Assembly: GCA_963840425.1 (NCBI GenBank)
Contig: CAWIYZ010000023.1
Span: forward strand, 62,001-126,000
Length of the DNA: 64,000 nt
Direction: 5' to 3'
DNA from: CADEFX01 sp963840425
GTDB lineage: Bacteria > Pseudomonadota > Alphaproteobacteria > Rhizobiales > Hyphomicrobiaceae
The notes under the pieces are model-generated. The model was not told where the DNA came from, did not search any database, and saw only the letters and a program-made list of their open reading frames with translations. The translations under genes were made by a program, and so were the position numbers. Positions 14,886 to 23,550 of this stretch are shown here, in pieces; position 1 is the stretch's first letter, and each line of letters begins with the position of its first letter.

Positions 14886-17354
14886 CTACTCGTCCTTGCG
14901 CCGCGGCACGCTCGGCACCGCCCCACTGGGCTTCGCCTTGTCCTTCTTTTCACCGCGCGGTCCAGGCAGCGCCCGCTTGGGGCTGGCGCCGACGAGTGCT
15001 TCCGCGGAGCTCTCCTGCTCGTCGTCATCCTCGTCCTCGGCTTCCTCTCGGGCCTTGGGCGATTTGGCGGGATCGGCGGGCAGATACTCGAAGGTGAGCT
15101 TCATCTCCTCACCTTCGCCTTCAGTCAATACGCGCGCCACGCCGCCGTGCTCGAGCTTGCCGAACAGCAGCTCCTCGGCCAGCGGCTTCTTGATGTACTC
15201 CTGAATCACGCGCGCCAATGGACGGGCGCCGAACTTCTCGTCGTAGCCCTTGTCGGCGATCCACTTCGCGGCCGCTTCGCTGAGCTCAATCGTGACGCCG
15301 CGATCGGCAAGCTGCGCCTCGAGCTGGAAGATGAACTTCTCCACCACCTTGCTGATGACCTCGGGCGGCAAGCCGGCGAAGGTGATCACCGCATCGAGAC
15401 GATTGCGGAACTCGGGCGTGAACATCCGGTTGATCGCTTCCTGATCGTCGCCCTCGCGCTTGGACCGGTTGAACCCGATGGCAGGCTTGGCGAGGTCCGA
15501 CGCACCCGCATTCGTCGTCATGATCAGGATGACGTTGCGGAAATCCACCTGCTTGCCGTTGTGGTCGGTCAGCTTGCCGTGGTCCATCACCTGCAACAGG
15601 ATGTTGAACAGATCAGGATGCGCCTTCTCGATCTCATCCAGCAGCAGCACGGAATGCGGGTGCTGGTCGATGCCGTCCGTAAGCAATCCCCCCTGATCGA
15701 ACCCGACATACCCTGGCGGCGCACCGATGAGACGGCTGACCGTATGCTTCTCCATGTACTCCGACATATCGAAGCGCAGCAGCTCGATACCCATCAGCGC
15801 GGCGAGTTGCTTTGCCACCTCGGTCTTGCCGACCCCGGTTGGCCCGGAGAAGAGGTACGACCCGATCGGCTTTTCAGGCTCGCGCAGACCGGCGCGGGCG
15901 AGCTTGATCGCCGATGCCAGAGCGGAGATTGCCTGATCCTGGCCGAACACGAGGCGCTTCAAGTCCTTCTCGAGGTTGGCCATGACCTCGGCGTCGGACT
16001 TGGACACCGTCTTGGGTGGAATGCGCGCCATGGTCGCGACCGTGGCCTCGATCTCCTTGACCGTGATTTTCTTCTTGCGCTTGCCTTCCGGCACCAGCAT
16101 CTGCGAGGCGCCCGTCTCGTCCACGACGTCGATCGCCTTGTCGGGCAGCTTGCGGTCGTGGATGTACTTGGCCGACAGCTCCACGGCGGCCTTGACGGCC
16201 TCGTTCGTGTACTTGAGCTTGTGGAACTCCTCGAAGTAGGGCTTGAGGCCCTTCATGATCTCGATCGAGTCCTCGATCGAGGGCTCCTTCACGTCGATCT
16301 TCTGGAAGCGCCGGACCAGCGCGCGATCCTTCTCGAAGTGCTGGCGGTACTCCTTGTAGGTGGTAGAGCCGATGCAGCGCACCGTGCCCGACTGCAGCGC
16401 CGGCTTCAGGAGGTTGGACGCATCCATGGCGCCGCCTGAGGTCGCACCCGCACCGATGACGGTGTGGATCTCGTCGATGAACAGAATGGCGCCGGGATAG
16501 TTCTCGACCTCCTTCATCACGGCCTTGAGCCGCTCCTCGAAGTCGCCGCGATAGCGGGTCCCGGCGAGCAGCGCGCCCATGTCGAGCGCAAAGATGGTCG
16601 CGTCCTTCAACACCTCCGGCACTTCGCCGCGAATGATCTTGCGGGCCAGGCCTTCTGCGATCGCCGTCTTGCCGACGCCTGGATCACCGACGAACAGCGG
16701 ATTGTTCTTCTGGCGCCGGCACAGCACCTGAATGGTACGCAGCACCTCGGGTTCGCGCCCGATCAGCGGGTCGATGCGGCCGTCGCGTGCTTTCTTGTTG
16801 AGGTTCACGCAGTACGTGTTCAGCGCATCCGCATTCTGCTTCTTCTCGGACCCGCCGCCTTCGTTGCTGCTTTCCTCGTCGACGCCACGCACCGGTCGCG
16901 GCTCGGTCATGCCAGCGCGCTTGGCAATGCCATGGCTCACGTACTGCACGGCATCGAAGCGCGTCATGTCCTGCTCCTGCAGGAAGAACGCGGCATGGCT
17001 CTCGCGCTCGGCGAAGATGGCGATCAGGATGTTGGCACCCGTCACCTCCTCGCGGCCGGACGACTGCACATGCACGACGGCGCGATGCACCACGCGCTGA
17101 AAGCCGGTGGTAGGGGCTGCCTCGGTATGCCCTTTGACGACCAGCCCCTGCAGCTCCTGGTCGAGGTAATCCGTCACGCGGCGGCGCAGCGTATCCACCT
17201 CGACGTTGCAGGCGCGCATGACGGCCGCCGCATCGCGATCGTCCAGGAGCGCGAGCAGCAGATGCTCGAGCGTTGCGTACTCATGATTGCGTTCGTTGGC
17301 ATATTCGAGCGCCCGATGCAGCGCCAATTCCAGGCTTTTTGAGAAAGAAGGCAC
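14886..17354 (-). CDS. clpA: ATP-dependent Clp protease ATP-binding subunit ClpA
   Basis: An 822-residue AAA+ unfoldase, full length. Residues 1-145 are the Clp N-domain (SLELALHRALEYANERNHEY, HLLLALLDD). The first Walker A is GDPGVGKTAIA near 221, the second GPTGVGKTEVAKQ near 503. A C-terminal D2-small domain is followed by an acidic-basic tail rich in Glu and Lys (about 765-822). It feeds unfolded substrates to ClpP and takes adaptors such as ClpS. clpS lies 9 bases upstream on the same strand, so clpS-clpA form an operon. A long open frame on the opposite strand is a codon shadow. Confidence 0.97.
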   Translation of the reverse strand: MPSFSKSLELALHRALEYANERNHEYATLEHLLLALLDDRDAAAVMRACNVEVDTLRRRVTDYLDQELQGLVVKGHTEAAPTTGFQRVVHRAVVHVQSSGREEVTGANILIAIFAERESHAAFFLQEQDMTRFDAVQYVSHGIAKRAGMTEPRPVRGVDEESSNEGGGSEKKQNADALNTYCVNLNKKARDGRIDPLIGREPEVLRTIQVLCRRQKNNPLFVGDPGVGKTAIAEGLARKIIRGEVPEVLKDATIFALDMGALLAGTRYRGDFEERLKAVMKEVENYPGAILFIDEIHTVIGAGATSGGAMDASNLLKPALQSGTVRCIGSTTYKEYRQHFEKDRALVRRFQKIDVKEPSIEDSIEIMKGLKPYFEEFHKLKYTNEAVKAAVELSAKYIHDRKLPDKAIDVVDETGASQMLVPEGKRKKKITVKEIEATVATMARIPPKTVSKSDAEVMANLEKDLKRLVFGQDQAISALASAIKLARAGLREPEKPIGSYLFSGPTGVGKTEVAKQLAALMGIELLRFDMSEYMEKHTVSRLIGAPPGYVGFDQGGLLTDGIDQHPHSVLLLDEIEKAHPDLFNILLQVMDHGKLTDHNGKQVDFRNVILIMTTNAGASDLAKPAIGFNRSKREGDDQEAINRMFTPEFRNRLDAVITFAGLPPEVISKVVEKFIFQLEAQLADRGVTIELSEAAAKWIADKGYDEKFGARPLARVIQEYIKKPLAEELLFGKLEHGGVARVLTEGEGEEMKLTFEYLPADPAKSPKAREEAEDEDDDEQESSAEALVGASPKRALPGPRGEKKDKAKPSGAVPSVPRRKDE

Positions 17355-17363
17355 GTGCGCGAC

Positions 17364-17726
17364 CTACTCCTTTTCCAAAGTGCACTGCAAAGGATGCTGA
17401 TGCTGGCGTGAAAAGTCCATCACCTGCGCCACCTTTGTCTCGGCGATCTCGTACGTATAGACGCCGCAGATCCCCACACCCTTGTGATGCACATGCAGCA
17501 TGATGCGTGTCGCCTCCTCGCGCCCTTTGTTGAAGAAGCGTTCGAGCACATGCACCACGAATTCCATGGGCGTGTAGTCATCATTGAGCAGCAGCACCTT
17601 GTAGAGGCTCGGCCGCTTCGTTTTTGGCCGCGTCTTGGTGACGAGCCCGGTTTTGCCCTCCTCGTCTCCGCGCGAGCCGTTTTTGCCCGCCATTTTCATT
17701 GGTTCGTCGTCACTCATGGGCTCCAT
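17364..17726 (-). CDS. clpS: ATP-dependent Clp protease adaptor ClpS
   Basis: A small N-degron adaptor. The core is YKVLLLNDDYTPMEFVVHVL then FFNKGREEATRIMLHVHHKG and VGICGVYTYEIAETKVAQV, with the Asn-Asp-Asp and Met/His residues that bind N-terminal hydrophobic residues of substrates. About 120 residues from ATG 17726; ATG 17717 (MSDDEP) or a GTG at 17759 are other possible starts, none with a strong ribosome site. It delivers N-end-rule substrates to ClpA, encoded directly downstream. Confidence 0.95.
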   Translation of the reverse strand: MEPMSDDEPMKMAGKNGSRGDEEGKTGLVTKTRPKTKRPSLYKVLLLNDDYTPMEFVVHVLERFFNKGREEATRIMLHVHHKGVGICGVYTYEIAETKVAQVMDFSRQHQHPLQCTLEKE

Positions 17727-17904
17727 ATGCCCCAGGGTTCGATGTGCCTTGCCGCCCACGCTGACTACGCAGACCGCTCGAGAGCCAGTTTAACGGCAGC
17801 AGCCTTCCCATCGCAAACGTGGCTCGGAGTTGACACCGAAATGAAGCCGACTCATTGCCGCCGCCGGCTGCACAGCCCCCGCACCATGTGGGCGCGCTTT
17901 GGGA

Positions 17905-17934
17905 TAAAATAAAGGCCCGGCTGTTCGGCCAGGC
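17905..17934 (-). terminator. Rho-independent terminator after the phasin gene
   Basis: Read on the minus strand: stem GGCCTGGC, loop CGAACA, stem GCCGGGCC (one U-G pair), then TTTATTTT. It begins 35 bases past the phasin stop codon and precedes clpS, separating the two transcripts. Confidence 0.82.
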
Positions 17935-17968
17935 CTACTGTGCAGGAATTGTGTGTTAAAGGACGGCG

Positions 17969-18313
17969 TCAACGCCCGTTTTGCAGCGCGCGCTCGACCG
18001 GCCGATAGGCCTCCTTGGCGAGCTCGGCGTACATGCCGCCGATCTTCGTCAGCTGGTGCATGTACTCGTCGTAGGCGCGCTTGGCGTAGTTGGTCTGGAT
18101 CTCGACTGCCTGCTCGACCGATTTGGCCGAGACCAGCTTCTCGAACGTTGCTGTGCCCTCCTCGAAGGAGCGCTTCGTGTAGTCCGTCATTTCCGCCGCG
18201 ATGGCCTGCCAGCCCTTGTTCCACTCGCCGAACATCTTCATGGCTGCATCGACGTTGCTCTGGCCGAGCTTCTGGAAGTCCTCGAACTGCTTCATTTCGA
18301 AGGGTTTCATCAT
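17969..18313 (-). CDS. Phasin family protein
   Basis: A 114-residue, almost entirely helical protein without signal peptide. The N-terminus MMKPFEMKQFEDFQKLGQSN and the repeats around SAKSVEQAVEIQTNYAKRAY, then AYDEYMHQLTKIGGMY, match the phasin_2 pattern. Phasins coat polyhydroxyalkanoate granules in the cytoplasm. Two candidate PhaR-type sites lie upstream and a strong terminator lies downstream, so it is a single-gene unit. No PHA synthase gene is in the window. Confidence 0.88.
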   Translation of the reverse strand: MMKPFEMKQFEDFQKLGQSNVDAAMKMFGEWNKGWQAIAAEMTDYTKRSFEEGTATFEKLVSAKSVEQAVEIQTNYAKRAYDEYMHQLTKIGGMYAELAKEAYRPVERALQNGR

Positions 18314-18398
18314 GGGGGTCGTCCTTCTGGGTCAGGTCATGGGAGGTTTGGGCGCTCGTCTGCCCGATGCCGGGGGCGCGGCATCGACCCTCTTATAT

Positions 18399-18439
18399 GC
18401 ACTGCACAATTACGTCAACCGCTTTAGCTGCATTGCAGC
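18399..18439 (-). promoter_or_regulatory. Candidate PhaR operators upstream of the phasin gene
   Basis: GCTGCATTGCAGC at 18427-18439 is a 13-bp palindrome of the CTGC-N3-GCAG type reported for PhaR, the granule-sensing repressor of phasin genes. TGCACTGCA at 18399-18407 is a second related site. They lie 86-126 bases before the phasin ATG. The rest of the 18314-18654 gap shows nothing else I can support. Confidence 0.55.
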
Positions 18440-18654
18440 ATAATTTCGGTTAACCACCTAGGTTTACCAGACTCAAAGGTGGCTGCGCTAGCCTGCGCGA
18501 GTGCAGGACGACCGTAATCGTCTGCCCTTCCGCCCCATGTCTGCCCAAAATCAATGGCTTGCTGGGGCTTACGGGGCGTGAGGATCAGCGAGGATCGTCC
18601 GCCGGCCGGTCGAACAGACCGGACAATGGGACAGGCTGGCGTCGGGTTCGAGGA

Positions 18655-20274
18655 ATGCTGCGTAGGAGCGAAGCGCGCGGGGCTTGCGCGCGGGGGACAA
18701 TCGTCAGGGTTTTCGCGGTTCTTGCGACCCTTTGGGCTGCATTCGGGTTGCCGGGTGCGGCACAGGCGGCGGGCAAGCACGCTGCGCTCGTCGTGGATGC
18801 CAACAGCGGACGCGTGCTCTATGCGCAGGCCGCCGATGAGCCTCGCTTCCCGGCCTCCCTCACGAAAATGATGACGTTGTACATCGTCTTCGAGCTCATG
18901 CAGCAGGGTCGGCTCGAGCCCTCGACACGCCTGAAAATTTCAGGGGTTGCGGCCGGCACGGCGCCCTCCAAGCTCGGGCTCGACGAGGGCGCCGAGATTG
19001 CCCTCATCGATGCCATCAAGGCCATCATCACGAAATCGGCCAACGATGTGGCCGTTGCCGTCGCGGAGCACATTGCCGGCACGGAGGAAAAGTTCGCCCG
19101 CCTCATGACGCAGAAGGCACGGTCGCTCGGCATGAACGCGACCGTCTTCAAGAACGCGCACGGATTGCCGCATCCCGAGCAGATCTCGACCGCACGCGAC
19201 ATGATCACCCTGGCGCTCCGGCTCAATGACGATTTCCCGCGCTACTACGGCCTGTTCGCCACGCGCACCTTCAGCTACGACGGCGAGACCTACCGCAACC
19301 ACAACACTCTGCTCGGCCGGTTCGAAGGGACCGACGGCATCAAGACCGGCTATACGGCAGCTTCCGGTTTCAATCTCGTCTCGTCGGTACGCAGGGACGG
19401 AAAGCACGTCGTCGGCGCCGTGTTCGGCGGGGCGACGGCCGGAACCCGCAACGCCACCATGCGCACGCTGCTGACGCGCGCGTTGGCGCAAGCCTCGACA
19501 CACAAGACACGCAAGCCTCTGCTCGTCGCCAAGGCAGCGCCCGCACCGGAGCGGGCAAGGCGATCCCCGCCGCAACTCACCGAAGCCGCGCAAGCCGCTG
19601 CGGTCCACGACCGCGTCGCGGCCCGCACGTCCAGCGCGCAACAGCCTTTGCGCTCAGCTTTGGCCGATGGCGACGAAGCCGGCGAGCAACGGATGTCCCA
19701 GAGCCCCAGGATCGACATTGCGCGCGTACGCCCGGTGCTCGTTGCGCCCCGCGCACGCACGGTTGAGCCCACGCTGGTGGAGCCCGTTACGCTTGCGTCC
19801 ACCGGTACGAGCTCCCGCACCACCGCGTTCGCCGAGCCACGTATAGCCGCCGATGCCGGCCCCGCACTGCCGGCCCGTGGTGCGGCTCCCTCTAGTTTGG
19901 AAGCTCAGGCAAACCGCATCTCGCGCGGCGAGCCGCCTGTCAACACCGCCGCTTTGGCAGCACCACAGGTCCACGCTCATGACGATAGCCGCCGTTCGCC
20001 TGCGGCCCATGCGACGAGCGGCGTGGTGAGCGCGTTTGCCGTGCAGATCGGCGCGTTCGGCTCCGAGACCGAGGCGCAGCGCCAGCTTCAGAGTGCTTTC
20101 GATCGCTCCGGTGGAGTGCTCGATGGCCGGCAGCCCACCACGCAGCCCATTCGGCATGCAGGCAAGCAGCTCTACCGCGCCCGCTTCTCCGGCTTCGACC
20201 AGCACACTGCCGCCTCGGCCTGCCAGGAGCTCAAGCGCCGGCAGATCGAGTGCCACGTCGCCAAAGTTGAATAG
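18655..20274 (+). CDS. D-alanyl-D-alanine carboxypeptidase (PBP5/DacA type) with SPOR domain
   Basis: A 539-residue exported peptidoglycan hydrolase. After a basic leader and signal peptide (VFAVLATLWAAFGLPGAAQA), the S11 serine peptidase domain has SLTK (Ser near 69), KSAND (near 128) and KTGYTAASG (near 230). An Ala/Pro/Arg-rich linker (about 290-455) leads to a C-terminal SPOR domain, SAFAVQIGAFGSETEAQRQL through GFDQHTAASACQELKRRQ, which binds denuded septal peptidoglycan. It trims the terminal D-Ala of stem peptides. ATG at 18655; an alternative TTG at 18559 would add 32 residues. It is convergent with eipB, 9 bases apart. Confidence 0.92.
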   Translation: MLRRSEARGACARGTIVRVFAVLATLWAAFGLPGAAQAAGKHAALVVDANSGRVLYAQAADEPRFPASLTKMMTLYIVFELMQQGRLEPSTRLKISGVAAGTAPSKLGLDEGAEIALIDAIKAIITKSANDVAVAVAEHIAGTEEKFARLMTQKARSLGMNATVFKNAHGLPHPEQISTARDMITLALRLNDDFPRYYGLFATRTFSYDGETYRNHNTLLGRFEGTDGIKTGYTAASGFNLVSSVRRDGKHVVGAVFGGATAGTRNATMRTLLTRALAQASTHKTRKPLLVAKAAPAPERARRSPPQLTEAAQAAAVHDRVAARTSSAQQPLRSALADGDEAGEQRMSQSPRIDIARVRPVLVAPRARTVEPTLVEPVTLASTGTSSRTTAFAEPRIAADAGPALPARGAAPSSLEAQANRISRGEPPVNTAALAAPQVHAHDDSRRSPAAHATSGVVSAFAVQIGAFGSETEAQRQLQSAFDRSGGVLDGRQPTTQPIRHAGKQLYRARFSGFDQHTAASACQELKRRQIECHVAKVE

Positions 20275-20283
20275 GCGCTGTTT

Positions 20284-21132
20284 TTAACGGGGGGCACACT
20301 TTCCGGGCTCCAGGAATACAATTTCCTTGAGACTGCCGCGGATCGCGAACTCGCCGTAATCGATGTACAGCCGGCGCGACACACCGTTCTCGAAGTAGAG
20401 GAACGCCAATTCGTAGGACGGGGCCGCATCCTGCTTGTCTGAGCCCGGCTCGAAATAGCTGATCGACACCGGCCACGCCTTGAGCCCATCCAGGCGCTCG
20501 CCGCTCTTGGCGGCAGACAGGCGCTTGTTGTAACCAGCCGCGCGCATGCGGCCGATGTAGGCCGTCGTGGCGTAGACTTTCTGGCCTTTCTCGGAGCCAT
20601 CGTACAAATCGGCCTGGAAGACGGTGTCCCCCTTTTCCGCCGCGGCGATGAGCGCGATCGAGTGCTGAATGGGGAAGAAGACGTTGGGCTTGAGCTCCAC
20701 CTCCTTACGCTCGGGGCGCGTCAGCTCGACCTTGACCTCACCCGATGGTCCGCTGCGGGCCGCGCCACCGTCGGTCGACTCCGACAGCTTGGAATCCTTG
20801 TACTGGCTCGAGCTGAAGCGGAAATTCCGGGCAGACGCATCCTCGGTGCTGGATGACCGCATATCGGTCACGACGGTCGATCCCTCCTGGTTGGTCATAC
20901 GCGTCACGAAGCGCATGGTCTGCGTATAGCCCTCGCATTCGCTGCCCTTCAATTCGTAGACCATCCGCCCCGACATGTCGCTCACGCCCGAGCCGCCGCG
21001 CGAGCGATCGAGCGTGATCTCGTAGACGGCCCGATGTGGCGCCAGGACTTTGGCGTTGCCCGCAGCAGCCGCCAAAGGCAGCGCAAGGGCTGTGATCACG
21101 CACGTGGAAACAGCTTGTGAAGCACGGCGCAT
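20284..21132 (-). CDS. eipB: EipB family (DUF1849) envelope-integrity protein
   Basis: A 282-residue periplasmic protein from ATG 21132, with a signal peptide (VSTCVITALALPLAAAAGNA). DUF1849 marks are APHRAVYEITLDRSRGGSGV, SGRMVYELKGSECEGYTQTM and SSSTEDASARNFRFSSSQYK. Two Cys, one near residue 66 (SECEGY) and one near the end (PGKCAPR), correspond to the conserved disulfide known in Brucella EipB, a spiral beta-sheet periplasmic protein needed for envelope integrity. It is not adjacent to eipA, which lies 9 kb upstream, but both occur in this window. Confidence 0.88.
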   Translation of the reverse strand: MRRASQAVSTCVITALALPLAAAAGNAKVLAPHRAVYEITLDRSRGGSGVSDMSGRMVYELKGSECEGYTQTMRFVTRMTNQEGSTVVTDMRSSSTEDASARNFRFSSSQYKDSKLSESTDGGAARSGPSGEVKVELTRPERKEVELKPNVFFPIQHSIALIAAAEKGDTVFQADLYDGSEKGQKVYATTAYIGRMRAAGYNKRLSAAKSGERLDGLKAWPVSISYFEPGSDKQDAAPSYELAFLYFENGVSRRLYIDYGEFAIRGSLKEIVFLEPGKCAPR

Positions 21133-21278
21133 GCAAAGCTCCAAACGGGTTACGTGGAGACGGACTCTACGCAACCACATGACCCTAAACCCACCGCCCA
21201 CCGTTGCAAAGTCACCCTGACGCCGCAAGAATAGGCCCCACGTGGATAGCGGCGCGACATGGCGGAACAGAGGTCGAC

Positions 21279-21749
21279 ATGACAGGTATCGTGGAATCAC
21301 GGCTGCAAGCGCTTGGGCTGTCCCTGCCCCTCGCCCCTGCGCCGGTCGCAAACTACGTGCCCTTTCACGTGGTAGGTAATCTGTTGTTCATCTCGGGCCA
21401 GATCTCGCGCTCTGGTGACGGGCGGGTGGTATCCGGCAAGCTCGGTGGCGGTGTCGACGTGGCCCAGGGCCGCGAGGCGGCAAAGCTCTGCGCTCTGAAC
21501 ATCCTTGCGGTCGCCAAGGCTGCCCTGGGCGACCTCGATCGCATTGCCCGCGTTGTCAAACTGACGGGCTTCGTCAATGCCGTGCCGACATTCACCGAGC
21601 ATCCGCAAGTCGTGAACGGCACGTCTGACTGCCTGGTTGAGATCTTGGGCGACAAAGGCCGCCACACGCGCTCCGCCGTCGGCATGGGCAGCCTGCCGCT
21701 CGATGCGGCAGTGGAGGTCGAGGCCATCATCGAGATCAGCGCGGCTTGA
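21279..21749 (+). CDS. Rid family protein (YjgF/TdcF-like, longer type)
   Basis: A 156-residue protein of the longer Rid branch: LSLPLAPAPVANYVPFHVVG, LLFISGQISRSGDGRVVSGK, then the end HTRSAVGMGSLPLDAAVEVE with the conserved Arg. ATG at 21279 preferred over an upstream frame that reads through non-conserved sequence. Function is probably imine/enamine hydrolysis or a related small-molecule reaction. It is followed after 33 bases by a glycerophosphodiesterase gene, a pairing common in Rhizobiales; a repeat remnant lies between them. Confidence 0.88.
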   Translation: MTGIVESRLQALGLSLPLAPAPVANYVPFHVVGNLLFISGQISRSGDGRVVSGKLGGGVDVAQGREAAKLCALNILAVAKAALGDLDRIARVVKLTGFVNAVPTFTEHPQVVNGTSDCLVEILGDKGRHTRSAVGMGSLPLDAAVEVEAIIEISAA

Positions 21750-21751
21750 GG

Positions 21752-21781
21752 CTAAGTCGAACTTCGCAGTCAGGACACGAG
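21752..21781 (+). repeat. Remnant of module A of the CTAG repeat (copy E7)
   Basis: CTAAG followed by TCGAACTTCGCAGTCAGGAC and ACGAG, matching the right arm of module A with a few substitutions and losing most of the left arm and loop. It fills the gap between the Rid stop and the ATG at 21783. Confidence 0.6.
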
Positions 21782-21782
21782 C

Positions 21783-22535
21783 ATGCTCGATCGCGCCGCG
21801 TTCCTTCGGCCTATGGCCCATCGCGGCTTGCACGATAGGGCACGCGGGATCATCGAAAACACGGCCTCGGCATTTGATGCCGCGATTGGCAACGGATATG
21901 GCATTGAATGCGACCTTCGTCCGGCCGCCGACGGCACGCCGATGGTGTTCCACGATCTGGTCCTTGCGAGGCTCGTCGACGCCCCAGGCCAAGTCACTGA
22001 CCATTCAGCCGCGGCACTCTCCCGTTTGACCTACCGCGGTGCCAGCAGCGAGCGCATCATCAGCTTCGCCGATTTCCTGGACCTGGTCGCCGGCCGCGTG
22101 CCGCTCCTGGTCGAGATCAAGAGCGAGTGGACGCCGCCCGATCCCGCGTTCCTTCAGACTATTGCGAGCCAGGCGACTGCCTATCGCGGCCCGCTGGCGC
22201 TGATGTCGTTCGATCCTGCAGTCATGGCTGCCCTGAAGACGCTCGCCCCGACCATCCCACGGGGCATCGTTGCGGGGCTTTACGAGGGTCCCGGCTGGTG
22301 GCTAGACAAGCTGGGCAAGGAGCGTGCCTTCCGCCTGTCCCATCTGCTGGAAAGCGGTCCGGCCGAGCCGCAATTCTTTTCCTATGATGTGAAAGCCCTA
22401 CCGACACCGGTGACGCGCTTCGCGCGCGAGGTCCTGCACATTCCTCTGTTCACCTGGACGGTACGGACGCCGCAGGAGCGTACGGTCGCCGCACAATGGG
22501 CGGATGCCATCACCTTCGAGGGCTTCGAGCCGTGA
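21783..22535 (+). CDS. Glycerophosphodiester phosphodiesterase
   Basis: A 250-residue GDPD-fold protein without signal peptide. Catalytic marks: MAHRGLHD (first His), ENTASAFDAAIGNGYGIECD (Glu and Glu/Asp metal ligands), GTPMVFHDLVLARL (second His) and LVEIKSEW. It hydrolyses deacylated phospholipids to glycerol-3-phosphate and an alcohol, here in the cytoplasm, so it is UgpQ-like. Short spacing after the Rid gene suggests one transcript. It is convergent with ecfG, 12 bases apart. Confidence 0.9.
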   Translation: MLDRAAFLRPMAHRGLHDRARGIIENTASAFDAAIGNGYGIECDLRPAADGTPMVFHDLVLARLVDAPGQVTDHSAAALSRLTYRGASSERIISFADFLDLVAGRVPLLVEIKSEWTPPDPAFLQTIASQATAYRGPLALMSFDPAVMAALKTLAPTIPRGIVAGLYEGPGWWLDKLGKERAFRLSHLLESGPAEPQFFSYDVKALPTPVTRFAREVLHIPLFTWTVRTPQERTVAAQWADAITFEGFEP

Positions 22536-22547
22536 CCAAAGCCCGAC

Positions 22548-23111
22548 CTAACGCCGGCTCTGCGCGGTTGCCCTGGCCACCACCGCATCGAACGTCGCGT
22601 CCGGCCCGAAGGTGTCGTCCTCGGTGATTTGCAGCAGCTCGCACAGGCGGCGGCGGGCGCGGTTCACCCGGCTCTTTATGGTGCCCACCGCACATCCGCT
22701 GATGGCCCCCGCCTCCTCGTAGGAAAAGCCTTCCGCGCCCACCAGCAGGAGCGCCTCACGCTGATCCGGCGGCAGCTTGGCCAGGGCGGCGAGGAAATCC
22801 TGCATGTCGAGATGGCCGTCCTGCTCCGGATGCCGCCACTGGCTCGAAGCATCGAGGCTGTCCCGGTAGCCGAGCTGGTAGCGCCGCTTGCGGTGCTCGG
22901 AGAAGAAGGTATTGCGCAGGATCGTGAACAGCCACGCCTTGAGGTTGGTGCCCTGATTGAAATTCTCACGCGCATTCCAGGCTTTCACCAACGTCTCTTG
23001 CACGAGATCGTCCGCCTGATGCGAATCATGACACAGCGCTACGGCGAAGGCCCGGAGCCGGGGAATGGCGTCGACCAGCGCCTCGCGCATTGAGGGGAGA
23101 GCTTCGCCCAT
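22548..23111 (-). CDS. ecfG: EcfG-type general stress response sigma factor
   Basis: A 187-residue ECF sigma factor: region 2 with RLRAFAVALCHDSHQADDLV and LKAWLFTILRNTFFSEHRKR, and region 4 with LAKLPPDQREALLLVGAEGF and SGCAVGTIKSRVNRARRRLC. The neighbours nepR and phyR place it in the EcfG family, which directs the alphaproteobacterial general stress response from GGAAC-N16/17-CGTT promoters. Its ATG (23109-23111) overlaps the nepR stop as ATGA, implying translational coupling. The N-terminus matches the usual start; length is typical. Confidence 0.93.
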   Translation of the reverse strand: MGEALPSMREALVDAIPRLRAFAVALCHDSHQADDLVQETLVKAWNARENFNQGTNLKAWLFTILRNTFFSEHRKRRYQLGYRDSLDASSQWRHPEQDGHLDMQDFLAALAKLPPDQREALLLVGAEGFSYEEAGAISGCAVGTIKSRVNRARRRLCELLQITEDDTFGPDATFDAVVARATAQSRR

Positions 23112-23284
23112 CAGCTCTTGCCTTCCTTGCGCCGCAGCTCATCGAGCAGCTTGACGAACTTGTCGGGCACGGGCTCGTCAACCAAGTTCTGGTAGGCTGA
23201 CTTCAGCTTTCTGCCGAGATGCATCCTGATCTTGGCATCGACCTGAGCTGTGGCCTTGCGCTCCTCCCCTTCACCGTCGTTCAT
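23111..23284 (-). CDS. nepR: NepR anti-sigma factor
   Basis: A 57-residue protein, short as usual for NepR. The core IRMHLGRKLKSAYQNLVDEP and VPDKFVKLLDELRRKE are the two helices that clamp EcfG and are bound instead by phosphorylated PhyR. ATG at 23284 is preferred; a longer frame reaches upstream without conserved sequence. The stop overlaps the ecfG start, so nepR-ecfG form an operon. A promoter matching the EcfG consensus lies about 140-165 bases upstream, which would make the circuit autoregulated. Confidence 0.93.
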   Translation of the reverse strand: MNDGEGEERKATAQVDAKIRMHLGRKLKSAYQNLVDEPVPDKFVKLLDELRRKEGKS

Positions 23285-23424
23285 CGGCTCCTGCCCCACC
23301 CTGCCATGCAAACGCATGGGCCCATCCCTGATACTATAGCCATACTGACAAATCCTCGCGCATACGACCCACTCGCCACCCTCCGCCGCCAGAACACAAG
23401 TGCAAGCTGCCCGTACGCGCACTC

Positions 23425-23449
23425 AACGCCGCAGGAGCATTGTGGTTCC
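23425..23449 (-). promoter_or_regulatory. EcfG-type promoter for nepR-ecfG
   Basis: On the minus strand GGAAC (23449-23445), 16 bases, CGTT (23428-23425; read as AACG on plus) match the published EcfG consensus exactly. It points to nepR at 23284. It lies 8 bases from the oppositely directed match for phyR. Confidence 0.78.
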
Positions 23450-23457
23450 GGGTCGCG

Positions 23458-23482
23458 GGAACTTTTTTCTTTCCCACCCGTT
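23458..23482 (+). promoter_or_regulatory. EcfG-type promoter for phyR
   Basis: GGAAC at 23458-23462, a 16-base spacer, and CGTT at 23479-23482 fit the EcfG -35/-10 pattern. It is 68 bases before the phyR ATG and back-to-back with the nepR-ecfG promoter. Confidence 0.8.
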
Positions 23483-23550
23483 AATGCCGGTTGCGTCCGG
23501 TTCAAACGGGTTGCTCTAGTACGTCTCGCCAGCAAATCGGGGTATCGTGC

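Noticed and set aside
15147..16439. A 430-codon open frame on the plus strand opposite clpA
   Set aside because: It lies fully antisense to a confidently identified gene and reflects GC-rich codon bias; the translation shows no family motif.
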